Positions 5,557 to 5,567 of a DNA stretch of 5,567 nucleotides are shown here, one piece after another (the stretch's first letter is position 1; the number at the start of each line of letters is the position of its first letter). Origin of the DNA: Pseudomonadota bacterium (GTDB lineage Bacteria > Pseudomonadota > Gammaproteobacteria > Steroidobacterales > Steroidobacteraceae). The notes below the pieces were generated by a model. It was not told the origin of the DNA, made no database searches, and saw only the letters and a program-made list of their open reading frames with translations. Location: the NCBI GenBank assembly GCA_021826035.1, contig JAKBBE010000164.1, forward strand, positions 1-5,567, written 5' to 3'. The translations under genes were made by a program, and so were the position numbers.

Positions 5557-5567
5557 CTTGTGCGTCA

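Noticed and set aside
5472..5567. Integron attC-like site suggested by CTCTAAC and inverted repeats
   Set aside because: The first base of the left box does not fit and no matching GTTRRRY core is found on the right side.

Overview
The window is a GC-rich stretch of a bacterial chromosome or plasmid, most likely from a proteobacterium. This is inferred from the strong G/C bias at third codon positions, the copper-gene content and the Gram-negative style exported Met-rich proteins. I cannot name a genus. Almost every recognisable gene points to copper (or silver) handling.

Layout. Bases 1-117 hold the possible tail of an unrecognised gene on the + strand, and 118-278 show no gene. Bases 279-2651 (minus strand) encode a P1B-1 copper-exporting ATPase (copA). 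Its soft-metal N-terminus is a YHS domain plus a 'CPMHP...CPICGM' heavy-metal-binding domain, not the usual HMA domain. The first part of the YHS domain lies in another frame (start near 2764), so copA appears to be split by a one-base deletion near 2609. A non-coding stretch of about 350 bp (2765-3115) separates copA from a divergent + strand gene series. In order these are: a membrane-anchored His-rich YHS protein (3116-3475), a small DUF5676-type membrane protein (3472-3738), an ICMT/PEMT-like integral-membrane methyltransferase (3735-4382), a secreted Met-rich helical protein (4418-4723), an extremely Met-rich small ORF (4720-4971), and an exported Cys/Met-rich protein with a Pro-rich tail (5062-5478). 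The last ~90 bases hold inverted repeats but no gene.

How the genes could work together (inference). CopA would pump Cu(I) out of the cytoplasm. The YHS protein and DUF5676 protein would sit in the membrane as metal-binding or chaperone partners. The Met-rich and Cys/Met-rich exported proteins would bind Cu(I) outside the cytoplasmic membrane. The methyltransferase would modify a lipid or other small membrane substrate. The first three + strand genes are joined by ATGA start/stop overlaps, as expected of a translationally coupled operon.

The most notable observations are two apparent -1 frame breaks, each repaired by one extra base. One is in the YHS domain of copA; the other is in a G-run joining the two Met-rich ORFs. 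Each is followed by a start codon overlapping a stop codon (GTGA at 2504-2501, ATGA at 4720-4723), so both downstream parts could still be translated. Whether these are sequence errors, real mutations or coupled or recoded genes cannot be decided from one sequence.
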